The notes under the pieces were generated by a model. That model made no database searches. It was not told where the DNA came from and saw only the letters and a program-made list of their open reading frames with translations. A DNA stretch of 64,000 nt from contig JAGVSM010003472.1 of the NCBI GenBank assembly GCA_022494885.1, forward strand, positions 62,001 through 126,000, read 5' to 3'. The DNA comes from Micrasema longulum (lineage: Eukaryota; Arthropoda; Insecta; Trichoptera; Brachycentridae). Below are positions 61,989 to 64,000 of the stretch, piece after piece. The first letter of the stretch is position 1, and each line of letters opens with the position of its first letter. A program made the position numbers and the translations under genes.

Positions 61989-62686
61989 AGTTCGATAGTC
62001 AAATGGCAGAAGGGACCATCTGTAATTTTCAAAAATGCTCAGGAGCGCTGAAATACGACTCAATTTCAAGGCTTTAATCCAAAAACGAAAATATTTTTTA
62101 TTAACATATAACAACAGAGATGAAGAACATATAAGAGAAGGTAATATAGAACTCTAGGCATCTACAGGGCTTATGAACTTTCAATGGCTTATGAAATAAT
62201 TCAATTAGATGAATCTCACCCGCTCAAATAAAGGTTTCAGCTCTTTAACTTCACAAACACCAACAGATGAAAGAATTGAAGGAATATAGATGTTCAAATA
62301 TGGGCAGAATGGTGAATGTTACACAGTGTGTAAAGTGGCCACTTAAACCAGCCATTGACAAGTCATAAACCCTGTAGATGCCTAGACTTCTATATTACCT
62401 TCTCTTAAATGTTCTTCATCTCTGTTGTAATATGTTAATATAAACAGCTCCCCAGGGAGTTGAATCCCGTCCTTGTCTATAAAAATTTGGACAAACTCAA
62501 AATATTGTTGAAAATATTTTTTGTTACAAAAAATATTTTCTTTTCTTTTTAATAATAAATTACCGTTTTAACTGATAAAGCCTTTTTTTCTATGTGTATT
62601 TACTGAAATATTTGCTTAAACTATTGAAAATTAAAAAACCGAAAAAAAATACAGATGGTCCCTTCTGCCACCTGACTACCGAGTTA
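61989..62686. mobile_element. Foldback element F2 containing a nested F1
   Basis: The left end (AGTTCGATAGTCAAATGGCA, AGAAGGGACCATCTG) and right end (CAGATGGTCCCTTCTGCC, ACCTGACTACCGAGTTA) are the F2 repeats. The interior GAAATACGACTCAATTTCAA and ATTTACTGAAATATTTGC matches 54507-54770 in inverted orientation. An F1 copy occupies 62108-62520. Confidence 0.8.
62108..62520. mobile_element. Foldback element F1 nested in F2
   Basis: AACAACAGAGATGAAGAACA (inner left arm only), CTAGGCATCTACAGGGC, GATGAATCTCACCCGCTC, TTACACAGTGTGTAAAGTGG, CCTAGACTTCTATATTACC, TTCATCTCTGTTGTAA, CTCCCCAGGGAG and AAATTTGGACAAACTC. The right arm is complete and the left lacks its outer third. AAAATATTTT strings flank both edges (about 62090 and 62510-62535) and may include the target duplication. 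Confidence 0.75.
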
Positions 62687-62699
62687 AGAATGAAACTTA

Positions 62700-63330
62700 T
62701 GATAAAGCAGTATAACTAAACAGCTTTTTTACTCGTATTTTAGATCATAATGGATTTTTTACCCTTGAAAATAGACGCACTGTATCTGAATTACGCATAA
62801 ATAGCAATTTATATAAATTATTAAATAATAAGGTAGACTCTTTTAACCTACTCTCCAAAATGTATCTTAATGTCCCCTTTCGCGTGACAAGAAATAAGTA
62901 TTTATTCCATCTGCCAGTTTGTAGCACTAACTATGCACAACTCTCTTTCCTCTATCGTTCTTGCTCTAACTATAATGTTTTTTTACATCTTTTGATATAT
63001 TTTACATGCTCCATTATTTTGTTCAAAAATAAATTAAGACTTATTATTATATCTGGCTGCGATACGATCCCACTTACTATTTAATGAAGCACACACCTGA
63101 ATACTTACTCCCACACTAATACACATAAACACACATCTACACTTACTCTCATACAAATACACATAAACACATCCTTTTGCTGTAACACAATATAATAATG
63201 TGAATGATTTTTATTTAGAAACTTCGCTGGTCTGTCTTTAAACCGTATTTTTCAAAAAAATGTTAATATACCATTGTCGACTGTTTATTTCTTTAGAATA
63301 AATAAATAAAAAATAAAAAAAATAAAAATC
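62700..63330 (+). mobile_element. LINE C-terminus and 3' UTR
   Basis: Residues FTLENRRTVSELRINSNLYK, LLNNKVDSFNLLSKMYLNVP and YLFHLPVCSTNYAQLSFL give the C-terminal region of a Jockey/CR1-type polyprotein (compare HVPICTTNLTMVMP at 9000). The UTR is CA-rich at 63090-63180 and the tail AATAAATAAATAAAAAATAA starts at 63297. It is truncated at its 5' end. Confidence 0.75.
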
Positions 63331-63334
63331 ATGA

Positions 63335-64000
63335 ATCCCATAGGATACATTAATAAAATAGTTAATATTTTATTGTTTCACGCAAAAACAAATTGAACTT
63401 TTTCATCGACTGTAAAAAAAATAGTATAGATATTTATTTATTATATTTTTGCGCCAACACAAGCCACGAGGATCAATAACATAACATAAGAGACAACCCG
63501 ACCCCGACTTTTACAAAAATAAGATTTATTTTTTGTTTTTTCAATTAATAGAACCCTTGTAATGGACGCTTTCGTCCTTATCCATTTCACGAATACAGAC
63601 ACACATTTTTTTACTATAAAATTTATTAGCGTCTTAAATATATGTTCTTTAATGATTAATAAATCTACATAGATTCATACTCTAATTTACGGAAAGCTTT
63701 GTAATTCCGTAACTGTAACAGGTACCAACAGTTCGGGACATTTTTTTAAATTTACCTACTCCGGAGGATCGCAGGAAAATAACTGACCTAATATTTTAAT
63801 ATAAAATCATTCATTCTAAATAAGATTTTTGCGAACGCCTGGATTTAATAAATATTAATATACTAACACGTAGAACTATACAAAATAGTATATATTATTG
63901 TCACCCTTCTCAAAACTGTCACTTACCTATGCCGCGTATACACAGACTAGGAAATGAATGTACCTCTGATATCGACATTTTAACTTGAGTCTCTGTGAAT
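63335..64000. other. No gene recognised
   Basis: AT-rich DNA. TTGCGCCAACACAAGCCACG at 63449-63468 is faintly like the reverse complement of the SINE family A 3' end, but too weak to call. Confidence 0.3.

Noticed and set aside
61794..62114. 106-codon minus frame
   Set aside because: It runs antisense through the family A SINE (LTGNRTRNLPCV is box B) into F2; not a gene.
1..64000. CRISPR arrays, bacterial operons, LTR retrotransposons
   Set aside because: No regularly spaced direct repeats, no clustered same-strand genes, and no gag/protease/integrase motifs or paired LTRs were found.

Overview
The window looks like AT-rich nuclear DNA from an arthropod, most likely an insect. The signs are dense fragments of non-LTR retrotransposons (LINEs), several tRNA-derived SINE families, a Tc1 transposon, hAT relics, foldback/MITE families, and a transposase gene carrying a spliceosomal-type intron. 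I see no bacterial operons, no true tRNA or rRNA genes and no CRISPR. No complete host gene is visible. The window is best read as intergenic DNA or a very large intron. One short stretch (42476-42585, minus) has the reading frame and splice signals of a host exon, and three weaker candidates are noted.

Layout. 0-6 kb: a minus-strand LINE end at the window edge, diverged tRNA-like repeats, SINEs at 3.1, 5.0 and 5.6 kb, a LINE fragment at 3.4-4.1 kb and an RTE-like remnant at 6.0 kb. 7.4-12.4 kb: a nest in which a plus LINE has split a minus LINE, followed by another LINE split by a near-complete Tc1 element (10200-11869) with matching terminal repeats and TA duplications. 13-16 kb: a palindrome carrying hammerhead-ribozyme-like cores, an RTE pseudogene and a foldback element holding a LINE fragment. 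18.9-22.7 kb: a LINE with an intact 961-residue endonuclease/reverse transcriptase, the only long open gene. 23.2-23.9 kb: an internally deleted hAT element. 24-33.8 kb: more LINE, RTE, SINE and foldback pieces. 34.3-40.2 kb: SINE, two copies of a terminal-inverted-repeat MITE and LINE ends. 41-46 kb: SINE, foldback copy, the candidate exon, a 360-bp hexamer microsatellite and LINE 3' ends. 46-52.5 kb: two more hammerhead palindromes, a CpG-dense patch and an RTE pseudogene. 54-63.3 kb: two foldback families (one nested in the other), LINE ends, SINEs and a 930-bp palindrome with a hammerhead-like core in each arm.

The genes do not form a pathway. Autonomous LINEs of the 19.6-22.7 kb kind supply reverse transcriptase that could mobilise SINEs; Tc1 and hAT transposases would mobilise elements sharing their terminal repeats. 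The most distinctive theme is the repeated occurrence of short hammerhead-ribozyme cores in head-to-head palindromes at 13.1, 46.4, 50.6/51.0 and 59.2/59.9 kb. They resemble Penelope-like-element ends, and the minus-strand copy at 50613-50656 keeps every invariant core base. All calls are from reading the sequence; no database search was possible.
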